Origin: Caulobacteraceae bacterium | GTDB lineage: Bacteria > Pseudomonadota > Alphaproteobacteria > Caulobacterales > Caulobacteraceae | DNA length: 29,079 nt | Direction: 5' to 3' | Assembly: GCA_004144935.1 (NCBI GenBank) | Contig: SDZP01000003.1 | Location: 1-29,079, forward strand | Part shown: one piece after another, positions 1 to 8,971 of the stretch | How positions within the stretch are numbered: the stretch's first letter is position 1 | Layout: each line of letters starts with the position of its first letter | Program-made: the position numbers and the translations under genes | The notes under the pieces: generated by a model | What the model was told of the DNA's origin: nothing | Database searches by the model: none | Seen by the model: only the letters and a program-made list of their open reading frames with translations

Positions 1-2843
1 GAGATGGAGGCCGGCGCCTGGCCCCGTGGATCCAGACTTGCGTCAGGGTGGTCGGGGGTGGGCCTAAAGGGCTCCGGATCGTCCCCGAACCTTTGGAAGG
101 TGAAGCCGCCCTCGACCGTGACGCGCCTCACCCGCCCCGTCACGTCGGGATGCTCGAAGGCCGCCGCCATCGCCCCGTACCAGCCTTCGGGCACGGTACC
201 CTCCTTCATCCGGGCCGGGGCCCGGCCGCAGAGCACCAGCCGGTCCCGCGCCCGGGTCAGGCCGACATAGAGCAGACGCCAGCTTTCGCCCTCGTCCTTA
301 TCCTTGCGCCGCTGGCGGGCCGCCGCGCTGGCTTCGCAGTCCTCCGCGGCGCGGGGCGCCCACAGAAACCCGCCGCCCGCCTCGATGGGTCCGGTCTCCA
401 GCAGGGCCGAGCCCCGCGCCCCGGTCTTCACCGTCGTCTCGGGCAGGAAGACGATCGGCGCCTCCAGCCCCTTGGCCCCGTGGGCGGTCATTACCCGCAC
501 CTCGCCGCCGCCGGCCTCCATCTCTCGCTTGACCGAGATCTCCAGCCCCTCGAAGGCCGCCGCCAGCCGCTCCAGGTCGAGCACCCCGCGCTGCTCGGCC
601 TCCAGGGTGCGGGCCAGGAACTCGTCCATGACATCGCCCGCCTCCGAGCCCAGCCGCTCCAGCATCCGGGCCCGGCCGGAGCGCCCGGCGGCGTCCTTCA
701 GGCTGAGCATCCGGCTGTAGAATTCGAAGGGCGGCCGGCCCCTGGCCATCTCCAGGGCTTGCCACAGCCAGTCCCGCGCCGGCAGGCCGCTGGCCTGCAC
801 CGCCGCCCATAGTGAGTTGCGCCCTCTCGGCTTGCCGACGGCATAGAGATCGTCGTCGTTGACGCCGCACAGCGGGCTCTTCAGCAGGCCGGCCAGGTTG
901 AGGTCGTCGTTCGGGAACTGGACGAAGCGGGCCAGGGCCAGCAGGTCGTCGAAGGCGATATGGGCCGACAGCACCAGACGGTCGGCGCCGGCGACCGGAA
1001 CGCCGGCCTTGCGCAGCTCGCGGATGATGTCCTCGAACAGGGCCCGCCGCCGCCGAACCAGGATGATGATGTCGCCCCATTCAGCCCGGCGCGGGGTTCC
1101 GTCCCTGGCGAAGACCGTGTCGCCACGCTCGACCAGGGCGCGGATTTCCAAGGCGATGCGCCGGGCCAGCCGCCGGTTGGCGCTGCCCTCGCTCTCGACG
1201 TCCAGCGGCGCGTCCCAGGCGCCGCGCTCCTGAGCCGGCTCCTCCATCTCCAGCGGCCAGAGGTCGACACAGCCGGGCTGCGCCAGCCGCGCGGCCTGGT
1301 GCTTCAGCACCTCTGTATCCATCGGCGGCCGTACGCCGATGTGGGTGCGCGGGTCCGAGAACAGGCTGTCGACGAAGGCCAGCACGGTCTCCACCGAGCG
1401 GTAGGAGGTGGTCAGGGGCGCGGCCTCGGCCTTGCGGCCCGCCCCCCGGATCAGGTCGATGTAGCGGCGCGTCTCACTGAGCAGGCGGTCGGGATCGGCC
1501 CCCTGGAAGCTGTAGATCGACTGTTTCTCGTCGCCGACGATGAACAGGGTCCGCTCCGGCGAGCCGGCCGGCCGCACCCGCCCGGCCCCGGCGAAGAACT
1601 CGTCGGTCAGGCTCTCGGCGATGGCCCACTGCTCCGGCGCGGTGTCCTGCGCCTCGTCGATCAGGATATGCTCGAGGCCGCCGTCCAGCTTGTAGAGCAC
1701 CCAGGGCGCCCCCGGCGAGCGGGCCACCAGGTCCCGCGCCCGCGCCACCAGGTCGGCGAAATCCAGCACCCCGCGCTCGGCCTTGGCGGTGGCGTAGGCC
1801 TCGGCGTAGCGCTCGGCCAGGCAGAGCACGGCCAGGGTGTCCTCGGCGATGGCCGCGCCGCGCACCAGGTCGCGGGCCTCGCTCAGGCGCTCCTGTTCCT
1901 CCAGCAGAAAGGCGCGCAGATCCTCGCGGCTCTTCAGGCCCGAGGTCTTGGCCACCCAGGTGGCGGGCGTGCCGGCGCCCCCTTGCGTGAACAGGCAGCC
2001 GAGCATGCCGCCCAGGGTCGGGGCGGCGAGGATGGCGGCGATCTTCTCGGCATTGCCGATATCGGTCTTGCCGCCCTGGCCCAGCACGCCCGCGGCGGCC
2101 TTCCACAGCGCCAGGCGGGTCTCCTCGACCGCCAGCGCCTCCACTTCCGAGACGCTGGTCGGGCCGTCGATGAAGCCGCAGCGACGCCAGACGTCGGCGG
2201 TCGCGCCATCCACCCCGCCCACCGAGGCCAGGTAATCGGCGATGGCCCCGCGCTTCTCCTCGAAGGTGCGGAACAGGCCCTCGAAGCTCATATAGTCGAG
2301 GGCGATGGCTAGCCGGGCGTAGGCCACCGACACCGCCACGTCCTCGCCGCCGGCCAGCCCCGCCAGCCTGGCCCGGGCGTCGCGCACCACCAGGGCGGCG
2401 GCCGCGTCGTCCATCACCGTGAAGCCGGGGGAGACCCGCGCCTCCAGCGGAAAGCGGCGCAGCAGCTGCTCGCAGAAGGCGTGGATGGTCTGGATCTTCA
2501 GGCCGCCCGGGGTCTCCAGCGCCCGGGCGAACAGCCGCCGCGCCTCGGGCAGTTCCTGCTCGTTGTCGGGCCCCAGCAATCGGGCCATGGCCTCCGACAG
2601 TTTCTCGTCCGGCGTCACCGCCCAGCCGCCCAGCAGCTCGAACAGTCTGGCCTGCATCTCGGCGGCGGCGGCCTTGGTGTAGGTCACGCAGAGGATGGCC
2701 GAGGGCGGCGCCCCGGCCAGCAGCAGCCGCGCCACCCGGTCGATCAGGGTCTTGGTCTTGCCCGAGCCCGCATTGGCGGTGACGAAGGCGTTGAGCGTCG
2801 GGTCGGCGGCCCGGGCCTGGGCGGTGTCGAGGATCAGGCTCAT
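1..2843 (-). CDS. addA: Double-strand break repair helicase-nuclease AddA (3' end outside window)
   Basis: UvrD/Rep-family superfamily 1A helicase subunit of the AddAB complex, which resects double-strand ends for RecA-dependent repair. The frame opens with ATG at 2841-2843 and stays open to base 1, giving about 947 residues. Seen: Walker A GSGKT at residues 26-30, a DEAQD Walker B/motif II, the motif III segment GDEKQSIYSF, and a C-terminal motif VI segment ending GLTRARDRLVLCG. Family members are about 1150 residues with a C-terminal PD-(D/E)XK nuclease, so the missing part should be that nuclease. The truncation is due to the window edge and is not a sign of a pseudogene. The start overlaps the addB stop by 4 bases (ATGA), implying translational coupling. 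The helicase identity is certain; the Add assignment rests on the addB neighbour. Confidence 0.95.
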   Translation of the reverse strand, partial: MSLILDTAQARAADPTLNAFVTANAGSGKTKTLIDRVARLLLAGAPPSAILCVTYTKAAAAEMQARLFELLGGWAVTPDEKLSEAMARLLGPDNEQELPEARRLFARALETPGGLKIQTIHAFCEQLLRRFPLEARVSPGFTVMDDAAAALVVRDARARLAGLAGGEDVAVSVAYARLAIALDYMSFEGLFRTFEEKRGAIADYLASVGGVDGATADVWRRCGFIDGPTSVSEVEALAVEETRLALWKAAAGVLGQGGKTDIGNAEKIAAILAAPTLGGMLGCLFTQGGAGTPATWVAKTSGLKSREDLRAFLLEEQERLSEARDLVRGAAIAEDTLAVLCLAERYAEAYATAKAERGVLDFADLVARARDLVARSPGAPWVLYKLDGGLEHILIDEAQDTAPEQWAIAESLTDEFFAGAGRVRPAGSPERTLFIVGDEKQSIYSFQGADPDRLLSETRRYIDLIRGAGRKAEAAPLTTSYRSVETVLAFVDSLFSDPRTHIGVRPPMDTEVLKHQAARLAQPGCVDLWPLEMEEPAQERGAWDAPLDVESEGSANRRLARRIALEIRALVERGDTVFARDGTPRRAEWGDIIILVRRRRALFEDIIRELRKAGVPVAGADRLVLSAHIAFDDLLALARFVQFPNDDLNLAGLLKSPLCGVNDDDLYAVGKPRGRNSLWAAVQASGLPARDWLWQALEMARGRPPFEFYSRMLSLKDAAGRSGRARMLERLGSEAGDVMDEFLARTLEAEQRGVLDLERLAAAFEGLEISVKREMEAGGGEVRVMTAHGAKGLEAPIVFLPETTVKTGARGSALLETGPIEAGGGFLWAPRAAEDCEASAAARQRRKDKDEGESWRLLYVGLTRARDRLVLCGRAPARMKEGTVPEGWYGAMAAAFEHPDVTGRVRRVTVEGGFTFQRFGDDPEPFRPTPDHPDASLDPRGQAPASI

Positions 2844-5833
2844 TCGCCCTCCTCCCCTTCGGCGCCCGTCGACCATTCGAACACCCGCGCCAGATGGTCG
2901 TAGTCGCCGGCGTAGGTTTTCACGAACTGCGGCGCGGTGCGGCTGGGGTAGCCCTGTTTGGGGTTCTGGTAGGCGGCCAGCAGGGTCATGGCGCCCTCGA
3001 AGGCCGCCATCCCCGCCTCGGCGCTCTCCTCGCCGGCCTGTTTGCGGGTCTCCTCGACGCCCGGCGGGTCGCGGCCGGTGATCTTCACATAGGTCAGGTC
3101 GCCCCAGCTGCCCTTCAGCCCGTCGAACCCGCCGGCCTGCAGGATCGCCGCCGTCAGGGTCAGCTGCGGCGAGAAGCCGGTGTCGATCATCTTGGCGGTC
3201 GGGGCCGAGCCGGTCTTGTAGTCGAGGATGTGGCCGACCCCGTCCGGGGTGATCTCGATGCGGTCGGACTTGGCGGTCAGGGCATGGGGGACGCCATCCA
3301 CATGGAAGGGCATCTCTCCCGTCACCTCGACATGCACCGTGCGTCCGTCGGCTCGACGGCGGCGCTCGAAGTCGGCGACCCAGCGCGCGGTCTCCCGGGC
3401 CAGCACCCGCTCCCGCGCCAGGGCCGCCGTCGTCAGGCCCGCCGAGGTCAGCTCGTCGAGATACTGCTTTTCGAAGAAGCCCTCCGGGTCGGCCACCGGC
3501 CAGGCCCGCGACAGCCCTTCGAAGGCGGCGTGAATGGCCGTGCCCCGGGCCATGGATTCGACAAGCTGGTCGGGCCGCTCCAGCGGGTAGAGCTTGAGGA
3601 TGTCCCGCGCCCAGACCGCATAGGGATCGCGGGTCAGGGTCTCGATTCGGGTGACCGCCAGCGTGGTCGGCCGGTCGGCCACAGGAGGGATCGGGTTGGG
3701 CCGCTTGGTCGGGGCATAGCCCACGCCGCCGTCCAGCGCCTTGGCCCAGACGTTCAGCTCCGGCCGGCCCGGCAGGGTGCGTCCCGCCCCCTTGGCCAGC
3801 GTCTTCATCCGCCACAGCCAGCGGCTCTGGGTCGCCGGGGCCCCCTCGCGGCGGGCGCTGGAAACCAGCACCACCTCCGGCGCGCAGGCGGCTTGGGCGA
3901 AGTCGTGGGCCGACAGCCCGACCCGCCGCTCGGGGCTGGGCAGCCCCAGGGTCCCGCGCATGGTCCGCGACAGGAAGGGATCGATCGGCGCCCCGCGCGG
4001 CCACACCCCCTCCTCCAGCCCAGCCAGGATCAGCCGGTCGGCCCGGGTCATCCGCGATTCCAGGGTCCCCATGATCGACAGACGGGCATGCGCCGCCTCG
4101 CCGCCGCGCACGGTCTCGTCGGCGATCATCCGCTGCATCAGGGTGACGAACCCCTGCCGCGTCACCCGGGGCAGCAGGCCGCCCTGGGCGATCAGCCCGG
4201 ACAGCAGCCGCGCCAAGCACTCGCCCTCGGGACCGGCCCACAGCAGATCGGAACCCTCCCCCGCAACCCGGGCGCAGACCGCCTCCAGCCCGGCCGCCAG
4301 ACCGCCCGCCGCCTCGCCGACATCGGCCGCGCCGGTCTCGAAGGCCAGGCCGGCCAGATCGACCGCCGCGTCGAGAGCGACCGACAGGGCCGCCGCCGCT
4401 TCGATCTCGGAGCCTTCCTCAGGGCGCTTTTTCGCTCGCGCCTGCAACCGGGACGCCAAGGCGTCCGCATTCCGGGGCCGGGGCCCGCGCAGCCCCTGCC
4501 GCTCCAGCACCTCGGTCTCCGCCGCCAGCGTGTCGACCGCCCTGCCCAGCCGCGTCAGCGGGCTCTTCAGGATCTGCAGCCGCGCCACCGGGCTGGCCGG
4601 ATCCAGCACCAGCTCGGCCATCGCCACCGCCAGCGCCCCGGCCGGCTTCAGGGTCAGCGGCACGCCCGCCGAACTGTCCGCCGCCACGCCCCAGCGCGCC
4701 AGCTTGGCCGACACCCGCCGGGCCAGGCCGAGGTCCGGCGTGATCAGGGCGCAGGTCTTGCCGGGGGTCTCCAGGGTCTCGCGCAGCAGCAGGGCGCAGA
4801 CCTCGGCCGTCTCCTCCTCGCCCGCCCCGGTCACCGTCGACAGGCCCTTAAGCCCCTCCTCGAACGGGTCGACGCCGTCCTCGGCTTCCGCCCGCAGGTC
4901 ATCGATCACCGCCAGCCAGTCGGCCGTCGCCCGTGCCGGCCGCAGCGCCTCGTTGATCACCCGCCGCCGCCAGCGCCCGCGCCGGTCGGTGTCCGGCCGC
5001 CAGGTGCGCACCGCCCCGCGCGGCACGTCGGCCAGCTCCAGCAGCCGCTTCATCGCCCCCTGCGGATGCTGGTCCTCGACCTCGGCCCAGGCGCTGTCGG
5101 CCAGGTCCTCGTCGAGGCCGGGCAGGATCACCGCCCCGCGCGGCAGGCCGGCGATCACCTTCAGCAGCCGCGCCGTCGCCGGCTGCGCCCCGGTCGAGCC
5201 GGCGGCGATCACCGGCCCCTGCGGCGGATGGTCGGTCCAGGTTCGGCTGAGATGGTCGAGCAGCTTCACCCGCCGGTCGGCCACGTCCATCAGGCCGAGC
5301 TCCTGCAGCCGCCGGGGCCACTCGCGGATCGTCAGGTTCAGCACCCCGGCCGAGATCTGCCAGTGCAGCGCCAGGTCCTGGTCGACCAGGTCCTCGATCC
5401 GCTCGGCCACCGGCGCCTCCTCGATCGCCGCCGCGTCGAGGAAGGCGGCCAGGGCGTCGGCCAGTTCCAGCGCATGGCTGGCGCCCAGCCCGACTTCCGA
5501 GGCGCGATTGACCATCGCCGCCAGCTCGAACCGCCGCCGCATCGGATCGATAGCCGGGGCCAGGTCCAGCCCCGCATCCCCCGGCTCGAACGGTGGCTCC
5601 CCCTCCTCGAGGTCGCCCAGCGCCCGGATCTGCGGCAACAGCACCGCCCGCCCGCCGGACGCCTTCAGGAAGGATTCGGTCAGCGCCCGCACCGCGCGGC
5701 GGGTCGGCACCAGCAGCAGGGCGCCGGGGGTGTCCTCCGGTCCCGGCAGGGCGTCGACCAGCCCGGCCGCCAGGTCGTCGAGGAACGGCCGGTGGGCGGG
5801 GATGGAGAACCAGTTGGCCGGGTGATCAGTCAT
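2840..5833 (-). CDS. addB: Double-strand break repair protein AddB
   Basis: Second subunit of the AddAB helicase-nuclease, 997 residues, the usual size of the alphaproteobacterial form. The N-terminus resembles a degenerate helicase fold (LLLVPTRRAVRAL, about residues 40-52) and I see no convincing Walker A, as expected for this type. The C-terminal part carries the PD-(D/E)XK nuclease: D857 in KSDRIE, then the D-x-K signature D871-Y872-K873 in GHILDYKTG. By family knowledge AddB cuts the 5' strand and AddA the 3' strand. Its stop overlaps the addA start by 4 bases, and it lies 36 bases after murU on the same strand, so it probably belongs to the long operon that begins upstream of tsaE. Confidence 0.95.
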   Translation of the reverse strand: MTDHPANWFSIPAHRPFLDDLAAGLVDALPGPEDTPGALLLVPTRRAVRALTESFLKASGGRAVLLPQIRALGDLEEGEPPFEPGDAGLDLAPAIDPMRRRFELAAMVNRASEVGLGASHALELADALAAFLDAAAIEEAPVAERIEDLVDQDLALHWQISAGVLNLTIREWPRRLQELGLMDVADRRVKLLDHLSRTWTDHPPQGPVIAAGSTGAQPATARLLKVIAGLPRGAVILPGLDEDLADSAWAEVEDQHPQGAMKRLLELADVPRGAVRTWRPDTDRRGRWRRRVINEALRPARATADWLAVIDDLRAEAEDGVDPFEEGLKGLSTVTGAGEEETAEVCALLLRETLETPGKTCALITPDLGLARRVSAKLARWGVAADSSAGVPLTLKPAGALAVAMAELVLDPASPVARLQILKSPLTRLGRAVDTLAAETEVLERQGLRGPRPRNADALASRLQARAKKRPEEGSEIEAAAALSVALDAAVDLAGLAFETGAADVGEAAGGLAAGLEAVCARVAGEGSDLLWAGPEGECLARLLSGLIAQGGLLPRVTRQGFVTLMQRMIADETVRGGEAAHARLSIMGTLESRMTRADRLILAGLEEGVWPRGAPIDPFLSRTMRGTLGLPSPERRVGLSAHDFAQAACAPEVVLVSSARREGAPATQSRWLWRMKTLAKGAGRTLPGRPELNVWAKALDGGVGYAPTKRPNPIPPVADRPTTLAVTRIETLTRDPYAVWARDILKLYPLERPDQLVESMARGTAIHAAFEGLSRAWPVADPEGFFEKQYLDELTSAGLTTAALARERVLARETARWVADFERRRRADGRTVHVEVTGEMPFHVDGVPHALTAKSDRIEITPDGVGHILDYKTGSAPTAKMIDTGFSPQLTLTAAILQAGGFDGLKGSWGDLTYVKITGRDPPGVEETRKQAGEESAEAGMAAFEGAMTLLAAYQNPKQGYPSRTAPQFVKTYAGDYDHLARVFEWSTGAEGEEGE

Positions 5834-5869
5834 CGGCGACGAGGGTAGACCGCGTCGCGGCCACGCGCA

Positions 5870-6586
5870 TCAACTTGCCGCCAGCTTCGCCTCGGCCAGA
5901 TCCCGCGCCCCGGGATCGCCGACATGCATCCATAGCCCCGGCGGGCTCACCCCGTAGATCCGCCCGGTCTGCGCCAGCGCCTTCCACAGCGGCAGCAGCG
6001 AGAACGGCCCCGCCGGCCCGTCCCGCACCACCGACGGCTTGCAGATGTGCAGCCCGACATAGACGAAAGGCGCGATCTCGCCCGGCTGCTTGAACCGGAC
6101 GCGGCCGTCCTCCTCCAGGAACACATCCCCGGTGTCGTGAAAGCCCAGCGACGTCTCCGTCGGGGCCAGCATCAGGCAGACGTCCATCTTCGCCGGGTCC
6201 CAGAGCGCGGCCACCTGTTCGATGGCCGCCGCCTCGCCGTCCAGCCAGATGGCGTCGATGTTGGCCACGAAGAAGGCCTCGTCGGGCAGCATCGGCAGGG
6301 CGTGCTTGACGCCGCCGCCGGTCTCCAGCGCCTGGGCCCGCTCGTCGGAGACCACGATCCTCGGCGCTGTGGCCCGGCCCTTGAGGTGCGCCTCCATCAG
6401 ATCGGCGAAGTAGTGGACATTGACCACCGCCGTCTCGACCCCGGCCGCCGCCAGCCGGTCCAGCATATGGTCCATCAGCGCCTTGCCGCCGACTTCGACC
6501 AAGGCCTTGGGACGGTCGTTGGTCAGCGGCCGCATCCGGGTGCCGAGCCCCGCCGCCAGCACCATCGCCGTCTTCGGCCCGCTCAT
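5870..6586 (-). CDS. murU: N-acetylmuramate alpha-1-phosphate uridylyltransferase (MurU-like nucleotidyltransferase)
   Basis: Sugar-1-phosphate nucleotidyltransferase, 238 residues. The N-terminal signature LAAGLGTRMRPLT spans residues 10-22, with RPKAL (K27) just after, typical of this fold. MurU converts MurNAc-1-phosphate plus UTP to UDP-MurNAc, bypassing fosfomycin-sensitive MurA in cell-wall recycling. The generic fold also fits mannose-1-P or glucose-1-P transferases. The specific call comes from the 4-base ATGA overlap with the upstream AmgK-type kinase, the usual partner. The ATG at 6584-6586 is chosen because of that overlap and because the signature begins ten residues later; the open frame continues upstream but without homology. 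Cytoplasmic. Confidence 0.85.
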   Translation of the reverse strand: MSGPKTAMVLAAGLGTRMRPLTNDRPKALVEVGGKALMDHMLDRLAAAGVETAVVNVHYFADLMEAHLKGRATAPRIVVSDERAQALETGGGVKHALPMLPDEAFFVANIDAIWLDGEAAAIEQVAALWDPAKMDVCLMLAPTETSLGFHDTGDVFLEEDGRVRFKQPGEIAPFVYVGLHICKPSVVRDGPAGPFSLLPLWKALAQTGRIYGVSPPGLWMHVGDPGARDLAEAKLAAS

Positions 6587-7674
6587 CGCCGCGCCTCCGC
6601 CGGAACGTGCCGATCGAACCAGGCCTTCAGATCGCCCAGCGCCGGGTCGGCCAGGCAGAGGTCGAGATAGCCCCACAGCCTCGGCAGGAAGCCCTCGTAC
6701 TTCGGCTTGCCGTCCCGCACGACCAGCCGGGCGAAGATGCCGATGATCCGAGCCACGTTCAGCGCGCCGAGCGCATGGTAGTCGCTGAGGAACCTGTCCC
6801 GATCCAGCCCCGGATGCGCCGCCAGGTAGCGATCCAGTCCCGCCGCCTCCCGCTCCGGCGTCACCTGCCGGCGGGCGTCGTGCAGCAGCATGGAGAGGTC
6901 CCAGACCCGGTGCGCCTTGACCGCGTCCTGGAAGTCGATCAGCCCGACCCGCGCCGGCCCGGCCCGGCCCGGCAACCAGATCAGGTTCTCGGCGTGATAG
7001 TCGCGATGGCAGAAGACCTCGGCCTCGGCCTCGGCCCGCGCGCGGATCGGCGTCCACACCGCCTCCCACTCGGCCAGCGCCGCCGCACCCGGCGCGAAGG
7101 CCGGCCGCAGCTTCGGCAGCCAGTCCACGAACAGGTCGCTGGCCATGGTCAGGGCCAGCTGGTCATAGGTCAGCAGGGGCCAGGCGGCGTCCTCGCCGCC
7201 CAGCAGCGACGGCGGCGGCGCGGCGTGCAGCACCACCAGGGCGTCGATGGCCGCGTCGTAGAGCGGCGCCTCGTCACGGCCGGCCGCGATCTCCTGCGCG
7301 AACAGCCCGTCGCCGAGGTCCTCCAGCACCGCCAGCCCCGCCTCCGCATCGAAAGCCACGATCTGCGGCGCCGACAGGCCCAGGCCGGTCAGGTGGCGGG
7401 CGCAGGCCACGAAGGCGTCGACCCGCCCGGAGGCCAGCCGGTAGGCGGCGTTGAAGCCGAGCGCCCGGCGCTCCTCCGGCGTTGCGTCCGGCGGGCAGGG
7501 CGGGGTCTCGGCCCTTGGCGGCTGGTCCATGAAGATCAGGCTGGGCCCGTCGGCCGGCCACAGCCGCTCATAGGCCCGGGTCGAGGCGTCGCCGGTCAGC
7601 GGCTGGCGCCGCGCGGCCCCCAGCCCGTGGCGCTGCAGGAACGCCGCCTTCAAGGCCTCACGATCAGAACTCAA
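6583..7674 (-). CDS. amgK: Anomeric MurNAc/GlcNAc kinase (AmgK-like phosphotransferase)
   Basis: Aminoglycoside-phosphotransferase-fold sugar kinase, 363 residues from the TTG at 7672-7674. The catalytic loop H-R-D-Y-H-A-E-N is at about residues 223-230 (Asp225 and Asn230) and the metal-binding IDFQD at about 246-250. By family knowledge AmgK phosphorylates the anomeric hydroxyl of MurNAc or GlcNAc and feeds MurU, and the two genes overlap by 4 bases here. Start choice: the ATG at 7696-7698 adds eight residues but has no ribosome site and lies 35 bases inside tsaE, whereas the TTG has GGAAGG nine bases upstream and an 11-base overlap. Both starts are in frame. It could be another APH-fold kinase, but the MurU neighbour argues for AmgK. 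Confidence 0.85.
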   Translation of the reverse strand: MSSDREALKAAFLQRHGLGAARRQPLTGDASTRAYERLWPADGPSLIFMDQPPRAETPPCPPDATPEERRALGFNAAYRLASGRVDAFVACARHLTGLGLSAPQIVAFDAEAGLAVLEDLGDGLFAQEIAAGRDEAPLYDAAIDALVVLHAAPPPSLLGGEDAAWPLLTYDQLALTMASDLFVDWLPKLRPAFAPGAAALAEWEAVWTPIRARAEAEAEVFCHRDYHAENLIWLPGRAGPARVGLIDFQDAVKAHRVWDLSMLLHDARRQVTPEREAAGLDRYLAAHPGLDRDRFLSDYHALGALNVARIIGIFARLVVRDGKPKYEGFLPRLWGYLDLCLADPALGDLKAWFDRHVPAEARR

Positions 7675-8119
7675 GCGGTCGGTCCTTCCAGGCGCCATGC
7701 GGGGTCAGCCGCGCCGTGCGGCCGTCTCCGTCGATAGCGATCTCTATATCCAGTCTGTCGGCCGGAAGGCGACCCTCCAGCCGCTGCGGCCACTCGATCA
7801 GCGCCGCCCCGCCCTCCAGCGCCTCGTCCAGCCCGATCTCATAGGCCTCGTCCGGGTCGCTGAGCCGGTAGAGGTCGAAGTGGGCGACCGGGAAGTCGGC
7901 GCCGTCATAGAACTGCACCAGGGTGAAGGTCGGACTGGGGACCTCTTCGGTCGCGGTGGTCAAGGCGCGGATCAGGGCCCGCGCCAGGGTCGACTTGCCG
8001 GCCCCCAGCGGGCCGGAGAGGCAGATGGCTTCGCCGGGGCGGAGAGCCAATGCCAGCTTTCGTCCCAGCGCCTGAGTTGCCGGTTCATCAGGCAGGCGGA
8101 TCACGCTCACGCCCCTCAA
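7664..8119 (-). CDS. tsaE: tRNA threonylcarbamoyladenosine biosynthesis ATPase TsaE
   Basis: P-loop ATPase of the TsaBDE complex that makes t6A at position 37 of ANN-decoding tRNAs; 151 residues, normal for the family. Walker A GPLGAGKST spans residues 36-44 (K42), followed by the family signature PSPTFTLV. The start is a TTG at 8117-8119, overlapping the stop of the acyltransferase gene by 4 bases. GGAGG sits seven bases upstream of this TTG, which favours it over the in-frame GTG three codons on. The 3' end overlaps the kinase gene. It is a cytoplasmic core gene, probably translated by coupling in the operon. Confidence 0.93.
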   Translation of the reverse strand: MRGVSVIRLPDEPATQALGRKLALALRPGEAICLSGPLGAGKSTLARALIRALTTATEEVPSPTFTLVQFYDGADFPVAHFDLYRLSDPDEAYEIGLDEALEGGAALIEWPQRLEGRLPADRLDIEIAIDGDGRTARLTPHGAWKDRPLEF

Positions 8120-8946
8120 AACACCGCCTCCGGATCATTCTGAAGCACCTGCTCGACGAACCGCTTCAACGCCTCGCTGACCTCGCCGGAATCCCCCTCC
8201 AGCCGCGCCGGCGGGATCGTCCGGCCGACCGTCAGCGCGAACTTCCGCCCCGTCTTGTTCAGCAGCTCGTGGAACAGGGTGATGTCCCTCAGCTCCGGCG
8301 AGAAGCCGTTGAAGAAGTGAAACAGCGTCGACCAGGGCCCGGAGACATGCACCGGCGTCACCGGCGCCGCATACTTCTGCGCCACCGAGATCGCCGTCGG
8401 CATCCAGGGCTTGTCGGTCAGCACCCCCTGCGCATCGCGCCGCGACAGCACCCCGGCCGGGAAGATGGCCAGGCAGCGTTCCGCCTCCATCGCCTCCCGG
8501 GTCATCTGCAGCGTCAGCCGCGTGCGCTCCCGGCTGCGCTTGGCCTTGACCCATTCGACCGGGATCAGCGCCTCGTCAAAGCGCGGGCAGACCCGGTGGG
8601 CGTCGGAATTGGCGTAGAAGACCACGTCCGGCCGCGGCCCCTTGAGAACGTCATAGAGGGCGATCCCGTCGGCGATGCCGGTCGGATGGTTGGCCACCAC
8701 GATCAGCCGGCCGGTCACGGGCAGATGCTCGATCCCCCGCACCGTTGTCTCCAGCGCCAGCAGGTCGGAGATGTAGGCCAGGGCGTCGGCCCCGCCCATC
8801 GGGGCGATGGCCTCGGCCATGGCTACCGCCTGCGGATAGTGCAGGGCCCGGTAGAGCGGCGGGCGGACCACGGGCCAGATCGGCGACCCCGCCAGCTTCG
8901 GCGCGCGCTCCTCGATCAGCACATCGACGATGTGTTTTTCGCCCAT
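8116..8946 (-). CDS. PlsC-like 1-acyl-glycerol/lysophospholipid acyltransferase family protein
   Basis: Predicted membrane-associated acyltransferase, 276 residues. The family catalytic motif HX4-5D appears as NHPTGIADG at residues 86-94 (H87, D93). The acceptor/phosphate-binding block appears as FPAGVLS at 162-168, replacing the commoner FPEGTRS. No clear transmembrane helix is obvious. The HPTGIADG form resembles the putative hemolysin/OlsB-like branch (acyl-ACP-dependent, ornithine-lipid type) more than classical PlsC, so the acceptor is undetermined. It is 25 bases downstream of the M3 peptidase gene and overlaps tsaE by 4 bases, so it is probably in the same transcript. The family call is secure; the substrate is unknown. 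Confidence 0.85.
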   Translation of the reverse strand: MGEKHIVDVLIEERAPKLAGSPIWPVVRPPLYRALHYPQAVAMAEAIAPMGGADALAYISDLLALETTVRGIEHLPVTGRLIVVANHPTGIADGIALYDVLKGPRPDVVFYANSDAHRVCPRFDEALIPVEWVKAKRSRERTRLTLQMTREAMEAERCLAIFPAGVLSRRDAQGVLTDKPWMPTAISVAQKYAAPVTPVHVSGPWSTLFHFFNGFSPELRDITLFHELLNKTGRKFALTVGRTIPPARLEGDSGEVSEALKRFVEQVLQNDPEAVF

Positions 8947-8971
8947 GACCCGGTCTTAAGGCGAAACGCCC

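Noticed and set aside
1..2843. addA considered as a truncated pseudogene because no stop is present
   Set aside because: The frame is intact up to the window edge with all helicase motifs seen; truncation is caused by the window.
2894..5848. Very long open frame (984 codons) on the plus strand opposite addB
   Set aside because: It is a G+C-driven shadow: composition is Arg/Gln/Gly/His/Pro-rich with no domain, and the minus frame encodes a clear AddB with its nuclease motif.
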